From Bog-756 sp963769905 (lineage in GTDB: Bacteria; Actinomycetota; Acidimicrobiia; Acidimicrobiales; RAAP-2): 64,000 nucleotides of DNA. The stretch's first letter is position 1. Each line of letters begins with the position of its first letter. Shown in pieces: positions 52,231 through 60,814 of the stretch. The stretch covers positions 1,612,001-1,676,000 of the forward strand of contig CAVYNG010000002.1 of NCBI GenBank assembly GCA_963769905.1. The letters run 5' to 3'. The notes under the pieces are model-generated. The model did not search any database and was not told the DNA's origin. It was given only the letters and a program-made list of their open reading frames with translations. The translations under genes were made by a program, and so were the position numbers.

Positions 52231-53664
52231 TCAGAGTTGCAGGGACTTGACCTCGACGAACTCCTCGAGCCCGATCGCGCCGAACTCGCGCCCGATACCG
52301 GACTGCTTGTAGCCGCCGAAGGGTGCTCCGGGGTTGAAGTTGCCACCGTTCAACTCGACCTGACCGGTCCGCAGACGGCGGGCGATCGACTTCGCCCGAT
52401 CGGCGTCGCCCGACCACACACCCCCGGCCAGGCCGTAGTCGGTGTCGTTGGCGATCTCGACGGCCTCGTCCACCGAGTCGTACGGCATGATCGACAGCAC
52501 CGGTCCGAAGATCTCCTCGCGAGCGATGGTCATGTCCCTCGTGACGTTCGAGAAGACGGTCGGCTGCACGAAGTACCCCTGCTCGAGTCCTTCGGGTGCC
52601 TCCGCGCCACCGGTGAGCAGAGTCGCTCCCTCCCCGATCCCCTTGTCGATGTAGGTACGGACTCGATCGCGCTGGACGGCCGACACCAGCGGGCCGAGTC
52701 GCGTCGACCCGTCGAAAGGGTCGCCAGGCGTGAAGGACTCGGCAGCGGCGACCGCACGCGACTCGACCTCCGCCAGGCGGTCGCGGGGCACCAGCATCCG
52801 GGTCAACGCGCTGCACGTCTGTCCCGAGTTGATGTAGCACTTGAAGACGCCGTCGGGGATCGCCTTGTCGAGATCGGCGTCGTCCAGGATCACGTTGGCC
52901 GACTTCCCGCCGAGCTCCAGCGCGACTCGCTTGACCGATGCCGCGGCGACCTCGAGCACCCGCTTCCCCGCCCGAGTGGAGCCGGTGAAGGACACCATGT
53001 CCACGCCCGGATGCCCGGCGATGGCCTCGCCGACCACAGGGCCGTACCCGGTCACCAGGTTGAACACCCCGCCAGGAAGATCGAGGTCGTCGAAGATCTC
53101 CGCGAGCACGAACGCGTTGAGCGGCGCGACCTCGCTCGGCTTCAGTACCACCGTGCAGCCGGCGGTGAGGGCCGGCGCGACCTTGGCGGCGATCTGGTGC
53201 AGGGGATAGTTCCACGGGGTGATCGCCCCCACCACACCCGCGGGCTCGCGCACCACGAGCGAGCTGCCGAGGGTCTCCTCCCAGGGGAAGTCGGCTGCCA
53301 CCTGCGCCATCGAGCTGAACGTCGCCATCGGCAGTCCGACCTGGACCAGCTGCGAGAGGGTGCGGGGCATGCCGACCTCGTGGGTGATCAGGTCGGCCAG
53401 CTCGTCGGTTCGCTCCCCGAGCGCGCCGGCGACCCGGGTGAGCAGCGCGGTGCGTTCGGCGACCGGTGTCGCCGCCCAGGCCACCGAAGCGGCGGCTGCC
53501 GCGGCGACTGCCGCGTCCACGTCGGCAGGGGAACCTTCGGGAACCGTGCCGAGGACCTCCTCGGTGCTCGAGTCGATCACTTCGATCGAACCGGAGCTCG
53601 AGCTCTTCAGCCACTCCCCTCCGATGTAGAGCGAGTCACGGGTGGTCGTGGTCGATGCCGTCAT
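52231..53664 (-). CDS. NAD(P)-dependent aldehyde dehydrogenase
   Basis: A 477-residue ALDH superfamily enzyme: GAITPWNYPLHQIAAKVAPA, VVLKPSEVAPLNAFVLAEI, FTGSTRAGKRVLEVAA, the general base in ALELGGKSANVILDDADLD (near residue 250), the nucleophile in INSGQTCSALTRMLVP (near 282) and EEIFGPVLSIMPYDSVDEA. The aldehyde is unknown. ATG 53664 has GGAGAAGG upstream. It is divergent from a TetR gene, which is the likely repressor, across a 118-base AT-rich gap. Confidence 0.92.
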   Translation of the reverse strand: MTASTTTTRDSLYIGGEWLKSSSSGSIEVIDSSTEEVLGTVPEGSPADVDAAVAAAAAASVAWAATPVAERTALLTRVAGALGERTDELADLITHEVGMPRTLSQLVQVGLPMATFSSMAQVAADFPWEETLGSSLVVREPAGVVGAITPWNYPLHQIAAKVAPALTAGCTVVLKPSEVAPLNAFVLAEIFDDLDLPGGVFNLVTGYGPVVGEAIAGHPGVDMVSFTGSTRAGKRVLEVAAASVKRVALELGGKSANVILDDADLDKAIPDGVFKCYINSGQTCSALTRMLVPRDRLAEVESRAVAAAESFTPGDPFDGSTRLGPLVSAVQRDRVRTYIDKGIGEGATLLTGGAEAPEGLEQGYFVQPTVFSNVTRDMTIAREEIFGPVLSIMPYDSVDEAVEIANDTDYGLAGGVWSGDADRAKSIARRLRTGQVELNGGNFNPGAPFGGYKQSGIGREFGAIGLEEFVEVKSLQL

Positions 53665-53723
53665 CGTCCTTCTCCCTTCGCGCCGCCGGCCGACGTCCGC
53701 GCTTCGCCACTGTAGACACTCAC

Positions 53724-53754
53724 ATTTGAATAACGGTCCCAATATATGTAAAGT
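53724..53754. promoter_or_regulatory. divergent promoter region of the aldehyde dehydrogenase and TetR genes
   Basis: For the TetR gene, TTGAAT (53726-53731), a 17-base spacer and TAAAGT (53749-53754) form a good -35/-10 pair. For the dehydrogenase on the other strand, TTTACA (53752-53747) and TCAAAT (53729-53724) also have a 17-base spacer. The two promoters lie back to back on the same AT-rich 31 bases, so one bound repressor would control both. I could not identify a convincing palindrome. Confidence 0.55.
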
Positions 53755-53782
53755 CACCCGGACGAACGCACCCGAGGAGACC

Positions 53783-54511
53783 GTGCGAAAGACCCAGGAA
53801 GAACGGAAGGCCGAGACGAGGGCGCGGCTGCTCGCCGCGGCGGCCGATCTCTTCGCCGAACAGGGGATCGACGCGGTGTCCGTCGACGCGGTGGCCCACT
53901 CGGCCGGCCGCACCTCCGGGGCGGTCTACGCACACTTCGGGAGCAAGCAGGGGCTCTTGCTCGCGCTCCTCGAGTCGTGGAAGAACTCGGTGCTCACCGT
54001 GCTCCTGGCCGAAGTGGCGGTGTCCGCGTCGGCCGACGAAGAGCTCGCCGCGGTCTGGGAGAACGTGGCGGGGGGTGCCGACGAGGAGTCCGCGAGGTGG
54101 TCCCTCCTCGAGCACGAGCTCTGGCTGCGCGCCGCGCGCGATCCCGAGGTCGCCGCGGTGCTCCGGTCGCGCGACGCGGAAGCGCGCCGGTTCAGTGCCC
54201 GCCAGTTGGCGGGCTGGACCAGCCGCGTCGGTGCCCGTCCGACAGCCGATCCCGACGACCTGGCCGTGCTGGTCAAGTCGCTGCTCACCGGACTCGCGAT
54301 CCAACGCCGGCTCGACCCCGACTCGGTGGACGAACATCTCGCGCTCCGCGGGCTCCGGGCGCTCCTCGGTACCGAGGAGCACGCATCGTCGGCGACGGTC
54401 GCAGCCCCCCGGGCCGATGCGTCGCACACCGCAACGACCCGCGGTCCGACGACACCGATCGGAACGACCACCAAGACCCGAACGACCACGAAACGAGGAA
54501 CCACACCATGA
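53783..54511 (+). CDS. TetR family transcriptional regulator
   Basis: A 242-residue repressor with the TetR helix-turn-helix in the first 50 residues (RARLLAAAADLFAEQGIDAV, then GRTSGAVYAHFGSKQGLLLA) and a ligand-binding C-domain. The last 40 residues are Thr/Pro/Ala-rich (GTTTKTRTTTKRGTTP) and atypical. GTG 53783 has GAGGAG just upstream. It overlaps the downstream nitronate monooxygenase gene by four bases (ATGA), so it probably autoregulates that gene together with the divergent aldehyde dehydrogenase. Confidence 0.9.
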   Translation: MRKTQEERKAETRARLLAAAADLFAEQGIDAVSVDAVAHSAGRTSGAVYAHFGSKQGLLLALLESWKNSVLTVLLAEVAVSASADEELAAVWENVAGGADEESARWSLLEHELWLRAARDPEVAAVLRSRDAEARRFSARQLAGWTSRVGARPTADPDDLAVLVKSLLTGLAIQRRLDPDSVDEHLALRGLRALLGTEEHASSATVAAPRADASHTATTRGPTTPIGTTTKTRTTTKRGTTP

Positions 54512-55629
54512 ACACCGAGATCCGCCGCCAGCTCGGCATCGAATTCCCGATCTTCGCCTTCACCCACTGCCGTGACGTGGTCGCCGCCGTGACCAACGCA
54601 GGTGGCATCGGGGTGCTCGGAGCCATCGGGTTCAATCCCGAGCAACTCGAGGTCGAGCTCTCGTGGATCGACGAGCACGTGGGGGACAAACCCTACGGCG
54701 TCGACATCGTCATTCCGGCCAAATACGAGGGGATGGACGAGATGGACCCGGACAAGCTCGAGGCGCAGATCCGGGCGCTCGTGCCCGCCGGCCACCGCGA
54801 CTTCGCGCTCAAGATTCTCGCCGACCACCGAGTCCCCGAGATCCCGAACGAGGAGCGCCGCGAGAACGGGATGATCGGCTGGACCGCGGCACACGCGGCC
54901 GGCCTGATCGAAGTCGCCCTTCGTCACCCGAACGTCCGGCTGATCGCGAACGCGCTCGGCACTCCTCCGCCCGACGTGGTCGAGAAGGTGCAGGGAGCGG
55001 GATTGCTGATCGGCGCACTCGCCGGCTCGGTCAAGCACGCGCTCGCCCACAAGGAGGCGGGTCTCGACTTCATCGTCTGCCAGGGCTCCGAAGGCGGAGG
55101 CCACACCGGCGACGTCGGCAGCATCGTGCTCTGGCCGGAGGTGATCGATGCGGTCGCGCCGATCCCGGTGTTGGCGGCGGGCGGTGTCGGGAGTGGCCGG
55201 CAGATGGCGGCTGCGCTCGCACTCGGCGCCCAGGGGGTCTGGTCGGGCACGCTTTGGCTCACCGTCGAGGAGGCCGACATCCCGCCGGGACAGATGTCCA
55301 CCTACCTCGCCGCGTCGAGCCGAGACACGGTGCGGTCCCGCTCGTTCACCGGCAAGCCCTGCCGGATGCTCCGCAACGACTGGACCGACGCATGGGAGGC
55401 AGCCGATTCGCCGGACCCGCTCCCGATGCCGCTGCAGATGATGGTCGCCATCGAGGCGGTCTCCCGCGGCCATCGCTACCCCGAGCAGGCGCGTGACGTG
55501 AACTTCAATCCGTGCGGCCAGGTGATCGGTCGGGCGACCAAGGTCCGCAAGGCCAAGGACGTGGTGCTCTCGATGGTCGAGGAGTACCTCGAGGCCACCG
55601 AGCGCCTGCAGTCGACCGTATCGGTCTGA
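54508..55629 (+). CDS. nitronate monooxygenase family flavoprotein (2-nitropropane dioxygenase-like)
   Basis: A 373-residue FMN TIM-barrel protein: LGIEFPIFAFTHCRDVVAAV, TNAGGIGVLGAIGFNPEQLE, VCQGSEGGGHTGDVGSIVLW, IPVLAAGGVGSGRQMAAALA and ALGAQGVWSGTLWL. Members oxidise alkyl nitronates or serve as other FMN oxidases or enoyl reductases, so the substrate is uncertain. The conserved barrel glycines and the His of GGGHTG are in place. The ATG overlaps the TetR stop, with GAGGAA eight bases upstream. Confidence 0.88.
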   Translation: MNTEIRRQLGIEFPIFAFTHCRDVVAAVTNAGGIGVLGAIGFNPEQLEVELSWIDEHVGDKPYGVDIVIPAKYEGMDEMDPDKLEAQIRALVPAGHRDFALKILADHRVPEIPNEERRENGMIGWTAAHAAGLIEVALRHPNVRLIANALGTPPPDVVEKVQGAGLLIGALAGSVKHALAHKEAGLDFIVCQGSEGGGHTGDVGSIVLWPEVIDAVAPIPVLAAGGVGSGRQMAAALALGAQGVWSGTLWLTVEEADIPPGQMSTYLAASSRDTVRSRSFTGKPCRMLRNDWTDAWEAADSPDPLPMPLQMMVAIEAVSRGHRYPEQARDVNFNPCGQVIGRATKVRKAKDVVLSMVEEYLEATERLQSTVSV

Positions 55630-55764
55630 ACGGGGTAACTCGGCGCGCTTGTGAACGCGTTCCCGTTCCATTTCCTTTCGCGGCGCGGAGCGCGATGATG
55701 TCCACGGCCACCGGCGGGTGGTCCACCCCGGAGCCCCATGGCTCGTGATCGGGAAGGGGGAAGA

Positions 55765-56196
55765 ATGTACGTCGCGGATCTGCTCGAAACGAAGGGCGCC
55801 ATGGTCGCCACGATCGGAGGTGACGCGACGGTCGGCACGGTGGTGGCGGAGCTCGTCCGCCACCGGATCGGCGCGCTGGTCGTCTCTCCCGACGGTCGCC
55901 ACATCGAAGGCATCGTGTCCGAACGCGACATCGTCCGCCACCTGAGCGAGCTGCGCATCGATCTGCTCGATGAGCCCGTGACGACCATCATGTCCACCGA
56001 CGTGGTCGTCTGCACGCCGACCGAGGGCGTCGAATCGATCATGAATCTGATGACCGAGCGCCGCATCCGGCACGTTCCGGTCGTCGAGGACGGTCAGCTC
56101 CGCGGGATCGTCAGCATCGGTGACGTGGTGAAGAGCCGCATCGGCGAGCTCGAGAAGGACCGCTTCGAGCTGATGGAGTACATCACCGCGCGATGA
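55765..56196 (+). CDS. CBS-domain pair protein
   Basis: A 143-residue protein made only of two CBS domains (MVATIGGDATVGTVVAELV ... GIVSERDIVRHLSEL; MSTDVVVCTPTEGVESIMN ... GIVSIGDVVKSRIGELE). Such pairs bind adenosine nucleotides and usually act as energy or redox sensors for a partner, not obvious here. The ATG follows GGGGGAAG. The 135 bases upstream hold no gene that I recognise. It converges with the amidase gene across a strong hairpin. Confidence 0.9.
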   Translation: MYVADLLETKGAMVATIGGDATVGTVVAELVRHRIGALVVSPDGRHIEGIVSERDIVRHLSELRIDLLDEPVTTIMSTDVVVCTPTEGVESIMNLMTERRIRHVPVVEDGQLRGIVSIGDVVKSRIGELEKDRFELMEYITAR

Positions 56197-56222
56197 GCGC
56201 GACCGGGTGAGCCCGGTCGCGC
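56197..56222. terminator. strong bidirectional hairpin
   Basis: A perfect 11-base stem, GCGCGACCGGG-TGAG-CCCGGTCGCGC, begins immediately after the CBS gene stop and ends 8 bases before the stop of the convergent amidase gene. It is the most convincing terminator of the window. No T-run is present. Confidence 0.7.
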
Positions 56223-56230
56223 ATACCTTG

Positions 56231-57226
56231 CTACCTCGTGGACGACGTCGCGGAGCTCAGCGGCGCGAGGAACTGCTCGACAGCCAGCGCGATGCCTCGC
56301 GCGATGGTCATCTGACCGTTCGCGCCGTCCGCGATCGACCCCTCGAACGGGTCGGTGAGGTAGAGAGGCTCGACGATCACACCCGGCATCGTGCTCGGCG
56401 TGGTGAAGAAACCGGGCATCGAAGGCCCGAGCTCCATCAAGTGCCCGTAGGCGGCCGCCTCCGCCGCCAGCCCGCCACCGGATGGGTTGCCGTCGAGCGA
56501 GCCGAGAGTCCCGTCGGTCTGGACACCGTCGTTCGGGATGGCCCACCCTTGCGCGTTCATCCCGGCGAGCACGTCGCCCTGGACCAAGTCGGCGAGCCTC
56601 AGGTTGGCCGAGGAGAACGGGCGTACCGCGTCGTAGGCGGTGAGGCTCCCGGCGTCACCAGAGGAGCTGCTCGCGTCGTAGTAGATGCCGACCAGCGCGT
56701 TGGCCCCCGCCTCGTCGGCACACTGGGCTCGAGCCGCGACGTCGTCGTGCGCTCCCTGCAACGTGAGCAATCCGTTGTCCACGTCGCCCGGCCCGAGGCG
56801 GAGGACCGTGGTGTCGCCGGTCCGGGACACCACCACCCGGAAGCCGTTCTCGCGAAGGATGGACATCACGTCGAGCTCGACAGGAAGCGTCAGGTCGCCC
56901 TCGTCGATGGTGCTCCCGTTTTCGGTGGAGCCCACCCCGCCCGGGTCGATCCCACCGTGTCCGGCGTCGAGGAACACCGTCTGACCGCGGTCACCCGAAG
57001 TCGGCGGGTACCCGACACAGGCGCCGTTGGCGAAGAGCGCCGGATCGAGCGGCCGCGGCTGGTCCGATCCTCCGCTCAGTGCCGAGGTCACCGCGTCGTG
57101 CCACGTGTAGGTCGCCGCCCCTGCAACGACGATGACCGCGACGGCGACAGCGAGCACTCCGGCGCGCAGCCGGCGGGTCGGACGGGCCGACCGGGCCGAT
57201 GAGCTCTTCTTCGGAGGCATCGCCAC
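56231..57226 (-). CDS. Amidase_3-like protein (N-acetylmuramoyl-L-alanine amidase fold) with a missing zinc ligand
   Basis: A 331-residue protein with an N-terminal anchor or signal (about residues 21-40) and an extracytoplasmic Amidase_3 domain: VFLDAGHGGIDPGGVGS (first zinc His, H90), STIDEGDLTLPVELDVMSIL (Glu ligand E109) and GVIVEPLYLTDPFEGS (catalytic Glu, E286). Where the family has the second zinc His (SIHAN), this protein reads VGIYYDASSS, so Tyr182 stands in place of His. Zinc binding is therefore doubtful and the protein may be a non-catalytic wall-binding or regulatory relative, as known for mycobacterial CwlM. The frame is intact. Confidence 0.82.
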   Translation of the reverse strand: MAMPPKKSSSARSARPTRRLRAGVLAVAVAVIVVAGAATYTWHDAVTSALSGGSDQPRPLDPALFANGACVGYPPTSGDRGQTVFLDAGHGGIDPGGVGSTENGSTIDEGDLTLPVELDVMSILRENGFRVVVSRTGDTTVLRLGPGDVDNGLLTLQGAHDDVAARAQCADEAGANALVGIYYDASSSSGDAGSLTAYDAVRPFSSANLRLADLVQGDVLAGMNAQGWAIPNDGVQTDGTLGSLDGNPSGGGLAAEAAAYGHLMELGPSMPGFFTTPSTMPGVIVEPLYLTDPFEGSIADGANGQMTIARGIALAVEQFLAPLSSATSSTR

Positions 57227-57410
57227 CTCTTCGATCCGGTTCGATCCGGTTCGTTCCGGCGCGGCACCTGAGATCAGGGCCCGGCTGGTCGTCGAAGACG
57301 TCCGGAAGCGGAACCCTCGATGGTAGCGACGCGAAGTCGTCAGCTGGTGTCAGCTCCTTGCCCCGGTGAGAAAGGCATGGGTCGCGCGGCGCCGCCCGTA
57401 ACCTGGTGCC

Positions 57411-58766
57411 ATGCAGTTCGTCGTCATCGGTGGAGGTCCGGCCGGCAATCAGGCCGCCACCCATGCCGCGCGCCTCGGCGTCGACGTCACGTTGATCGAG
57501 CGCGACGTCATCGGGGGCGCGGCCAACCTCCGCGACTGCATCCCCTCCAAGGCGATGATCGCGGCAGGTGCTGCGCTCTTCCATCACCGTCGGATCGCCG
57601 GGATGGGCGTCACCGGCGCGGAGGGCGCGATCGACCTCGGGTTGTTACGGAGCCGGATCACCGCGATCACCGACCAGCTCGAGGCCGCCAACGAGGCGAT
57701 CCTCCGCAGCCAACAGGTCGAACTGGTCCGCGGCACGGCGTGTCTGGCGGACGACCACACCGTGATCGCCCAGACAGACGAAGGTGAGCGCATCTTCGAG
57801 GCGGATGCGATCCTGATCAGCACCGGCAGCCGTCCGCGCATCCCCGAGTGGGCCGCGGTCGACGGGGATCGAATCCTCACCACCCGCGACGCCTACCCGC
57901 CACACGAACTTCCCGACCACCTCGTCGTGGTGGGATCGGGGGTGACCGGTGTGGAGTTCGTCCACATGTTCTCGTCCTTCGGGAGTGAGGTGACGCTCAT
58001 CGTGAGCCGTCAGCAGGTACTCCCACAGAAGGACCCCGAAGTGGCCGCGGTGCTCGAAGCCGACTTCCAACGGCGGGGCGTGCACCTCTTGAAGGGTGCC
58101 CGGGCCATCGCGATCAAAGCGACCGATGCCGGCGCGACGGTGAGCTGTGACGACGGACGAGTCGTCGAGGGCTCGCACGCGCTGCTCGCCATCGGTTCGG
58201 TACCCAACACCGAAGGGCTCGGTCTCGAGACCGCCGACGTCGCGGTCGGCCCGACAGGACACATCGAGATCAACCGCCACTGTCAGACGACCGTGCCCCA
58301 CATCTTCGCCGCCGGTGACGTGTCGGGGATGCTGCCGCTCTCGTCCGTCGCCTTCATGCAAGGAAGGAAGGTGGCCGAGTACGTGGTGGGCGGGCACACC
58401 GTCGCCCACCACCATCCGAACTACGAGAGTGCGCCCTCGGCCATCTTCACCGATCCCGAGATCGCCGACGTGGGCCTGGCGGAGGCCGACGCATTCGCCG
58501 AGGGCCGGAAGATCAGGGTGACCAAGGTGCCCTTCTCGGCGAGCGCCCGGGCGCTCATCGACAACGATCCGCGTGGTTTCGTCAAGATCATCTCCGACCC
58601 GGCGACCGGCATCGTCCTCGGGGGGTCGATCGTCGGGCGCGACGCCTCCGAGCTCATCTCGGTCCTGGCGGTCGCGGTGACCGCCCGGCTCCGGGTGTCC
58701 GACATCGTCGAGTCGATGCTCGTCCACCCGACCCTCGCCGAGGCCCTGGCCGAGGCTGCCGAGTGA
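57411..58766 (+). CDS. LpdA-like NAD(P)H:quinone reductase (dihydrolipoamide dehydrogenase fold)
   Basis: A 451-residue FAD/NAD(P) oxidoreductase: VVIGGGPAGNQAATHAARLG, GGAANLRDCIPSKAMIAAG, VVVGSGVTGVEFVHMFSSFG, IFAAGDVSGMLPLSSVAFMQ and a C-terminal dimerisation domain with HPTLAEALAE. The redox pair CxxxxC is incomplete: the first Cys is Ala38 and only Cys43 remains. The same GGAA pattern occurs in M. tuberculosis LpdA (Rv3303c), a quinone reductase rather than a lipoamide dehydrogenase. TAACCT ends six bases before the ATG, suggesting a leaderless message. The 184-base gap to the amidase gene holds nothing else that I recognise. Confidence 0.9.
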   Translation: MQFVVIGGGPAGNQAATHAARLGVDVTLIERDVIGGAANLRDCIPSKAMIAAGAALFHHRRIAGMGVTGAEGAIDLGLLRSRITAITDQLEAANEAILRSQQVELVRGTACLADDHTVIAQTDEGERIFEADAILISTGSRPRIPEWAAVDGDRILTTRDAYPPHELPDHLVVVGSGVTGVEFVHMFSSFGSEVTLIVSRQQVLPQKDPEVAAVLEADFQRRGVHLLKGARAIAIKATDAGATVSCDDGRVVEGSHALLAIGSVPNTEGLGLETADVAVGPTGHIEINRHCQTTVPHIFAAGDVSGMLPLSSVAFMQGRKVAEYVVGGHTVAHHHPNYESAPSAIFTDPEIADVGLAEADAFAEGRKIRVTKVPFSASARALIDNDPRGFVKIISDPATGIVLGGSIVGRDASELISVLAVAVTARLRVSDIVESMLVHPTLAEALAEAAE

Positions 58767-58835
58767 CCCCCCTGACCTGGTGCGACGGAGGCGGGGTTCG
58801 GTCGGGATCAACGGTTCGACGACCTTTACGAGATT

Positions 58836-58863
58836 CATAAGGTGGGTTCACGGTGCCCTTATG
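58836..58863 (+). promoter_or_regulatory. inverted repeat upstream of the HtrA gene
   Basis: CATAAGG (58836-58842) and CCTTATG (58857-58863) form a perfect 7-base inverted repeat with 14 bases between. It lies about 65 bases before the HtrA ATG in a 160-base gap. TTCGAC at 58815 and TAAGGT at 58838 give a weak -35/-10 pair with a 17-base spacer, so the left arm would overlap the -10. An operator for a stress regulator is a reasonable guess, nothing more. Confidence 0.45.
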
Positions 58864-58926
58864 TGCACGGTGTCAATTGGACGATGACAACGTGCGACCG
58901 GCACGGGATCTGGAGGTAAGACGGAC

Positions 58927-60720
58927 ATGAGCGAGAGCTGGCCACCCACCGACGAGACGCCGGCGGCCGACGGACCGCCCTCGGAGGCCCCGCAATCCGA
59001 CCCGTCGGCGACGGTCTCCGAGCCCGCCCCCGGTGTGCCTGTGACGCCGCCGGAGGCACCCGCCGCCCCCACGGCCGCGCCTCCCGAGGCGCCCGCCGAG
59101 GGCACCTTCTCCGGACCGCCGACTCTCGGCGATCAGTACCCGACCCAGCAGTACCCCACGCCCCCCGCTCCTCCCGCCCCGCCGAGCTCGCAGCCTCCGC
59201 CGCCCTACGCCCCCGCAGGCCCGTATCCGTCCTCGGGCCACTACCCTCCGACCGGTCACTACCCTCCCGGCAACTACCCCGGCGCGGGCCACTACCCGCC
59301 CGGAGGCCAGGTTCCGCCCGGTGGCGGCTGGACCACCCCGCCCGCTCCTCCGTGGGGCGCGGCCCCCCCGGGCGCGACTCCCCCGTCAGCAGGCTGGGGC
59401 GGCGTCCCCGGCACCCCGGTCGGCGGCTGGGCACACCCCGGTTACGGCGAGCCCGCCTCGACCACCCGGACCTCGAAGGGCAAGAGCGTGGCAGCCCTCG
59501 CGGCGGCCCTCGTCCTGGCGGTCGCGATCCTGGCCGGCGCCGGTGTCGGCCACTTGGTCTGGAGCAACCAGAGCGCCTCGAACCCAGGGATCTCGAATCC
59601 GAACGGCTCGGGTTCGACCGGCAACGGGAGCGGCGCGCCCTTCGGTGGCGGTTCGTCCGGATCGAGCGGCAGCGGATCGGGTGGGAATTCCTCGACCGGC
59701 GCAGGTGCTCCGTCCGACATCTCGGCGATCGCCTCCAAGGTCGACCCGGGCATCGTGGACATCAACACCAACCTCAGCTACCAGAACGAGCAGGCAGCAG
59801 GCACCGGGATGGTCCTCACCTCTTCGGGTGAGGTCCTCACCAACAACCACGTGATCGACGGCGCGACGAGCATCAGCGTGACCGACGTCGGCAACGGCAA
59901 GACCTACACCGCCTCGGTGGTCGGCTACGACCGCACCGCGGACGTCGCGGTCCTCAAGCTGCAGGGTGCGAGCGGTCTGCAGACCGTCAACACCTCGAGC
60001 CAGTCGCCGGCCGTCGGTCAGGCCATCGTCGGGATCGGCAACGCAGGCGGCGCGGGCGGGACGCCCAGTACCGCCGGGGGTTCGATCACCGCCCTCGACC
60101 AGTCGATCACCGCCAGTGACAGCGGTGGTGCGAATGCCGAGAGCCTGACCGGACTCATCGAGATCAACGCGCCGATCCAGCCCGGCGACTCGGGTGGTCC
60201 GTTGGTGAACGCTTCCGCCCAGGTGCTCGGTATGGACACCGCCGCCGCCCAGACCCAGGGCTTCCAGGTGACCGGCAATCAGGCCTACGCCATCCCGGTC
60301 ACCACCGCGCTCTCGATCGCACGGCAGATCGAGTCCGGCCAGGCGTCGTCCACGATCCACATCGGTGCGACGGCCTTCCTCGGCATCGAGGTCCAGCCCT
60401 CGTCGAGCAGTTCCTCCAATGGCAGTTCCTCCAACGGCAGCGGGCTCGGTGGCTTCGGCTTCGGCAACGGTGGTAGCTCGTCCACCACGTCCGGGGCGGC
60501 GGTGGCAGGCGTCGTCTCCGGCGGGGCTGCGGCGCAGGCCGGTGTGGCCCAGGGTGACGTGATCACCAGCTTCAACGGTCATACCATCAACTCGCCGTCC
60601 GACATCAGCAATCTGATGGTCGGCGAGCACCCCGGGAACACCGTTCAGCTCCAGTGGACCGACTCGTCAGGTCAGTCCCACTCGGCGACGATCACCCTCG
60701 GCAGCGGTCCGCCGACCTGA
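58927..60720 (+). CDS. membrane-anchored HtrA/DegP-like serine protease with PDZ domain
   Basis: A 597-residue protease of the HtrA family. The first 185 residues are a Pro/Gly/Tyr-rich cytosolic segment with HYPP-type repeats (GHYPPTGHYPPGNYPGAGHY). One membrane span follows (about residues 190-212), then a Ser/Gly linker and the extracytoplasmic trypsin-like domain with His308 in TNNHVIDG, Asp339 in DRTADVAVLKLQG and Ser422 in QPGDSGGPLVNA, so the triad is intact. A PDZ domain (GVVSGGAAAQAGVAQGDVIT) ends the protein, with a Ser/Asn/Gly insert before it. GGAGG lies ten bases before the ATG. Actinobacterial PepD/HtrA proteins share this layout. Confidence 0.93.
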   Translation: MSESWPPTDETPAADGPPSEAPQSDPSATVSEPAPGVPVTPPEAPAAPTAAPPEAPAEGTFSGPPTLGDQYPTQQYPTPPAPPAPPSSQPPPPYAPAGPYPSSGHYPPTGHYPPGNYPGAGHYPPGGQVPPGGGWTTPPAPPWGAAPPGATPPSAGWGGVPGTPVGGWAHPGYGEPASTTRTSKGKSVAALAAALVLAVAILAGAGVGHLVWSNQSASNPGISNPNGSGSTGNGSGAPFGGGSSGSSGSGSGGNSSTGAGAPSDISAIASKVDPGIVDINTNLSYQNEQAAGTGMVLTSSGEVLTNNHVIDGATSISVTDVGNGKTYTASVVGYDRTADVAVLKLQGASGLQTVNTSSQSPAVGQAIVGIGNAGGAGGTPSTAGGSITALDQSITASDSGGANAESLTGLIEINAPIQPGDSGGPLVNASAQVLGMDTAAAQTQGFQVTGNQAYAIPVTTALSIARQIESGQASSTIHIGATAFLGIEVQPSSSSSSNGSSSNGSGLGGFGFGNGGSSSTTSGAAVAGVVSGGAAAQAGVAQGDVITSFNGHTINSPSDISNLMVGEHPGNTVQLQWTDSSGQSHSATITLGSGPPT

Positions 60721-60729
60721 TCAACGCGA

Positions 60730-60774
60730 GGGTGGCTCCCGTTCATGTGCGAGCGGGAGCAGCGGGAGCCACCC
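60730..60774 (+). terminator. hairpin after the HtrA gene
   Basis: GGGTGGCTCCCG (60730-60741) and CGGGAGCCACCC (60763-60774) form a perfect 12-base stem around a 21-base loop, beginning 10 bases after the stop. This is a good rho-independent-type structure without a T-run. Confidence 0.6.
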
Positions 60775-60814
60775 GATGTGAGTGCCCGCGCGGATGGCCG
60801 TACCATGTGCGGCC

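Noticed and set aside
53783..54511. Frameshift in the TetR C-terminus because of its Thr-rich end
   Set aside because: The frame ends exactly in an ATGA overlap with the next gene, which supports the reading frame as given.
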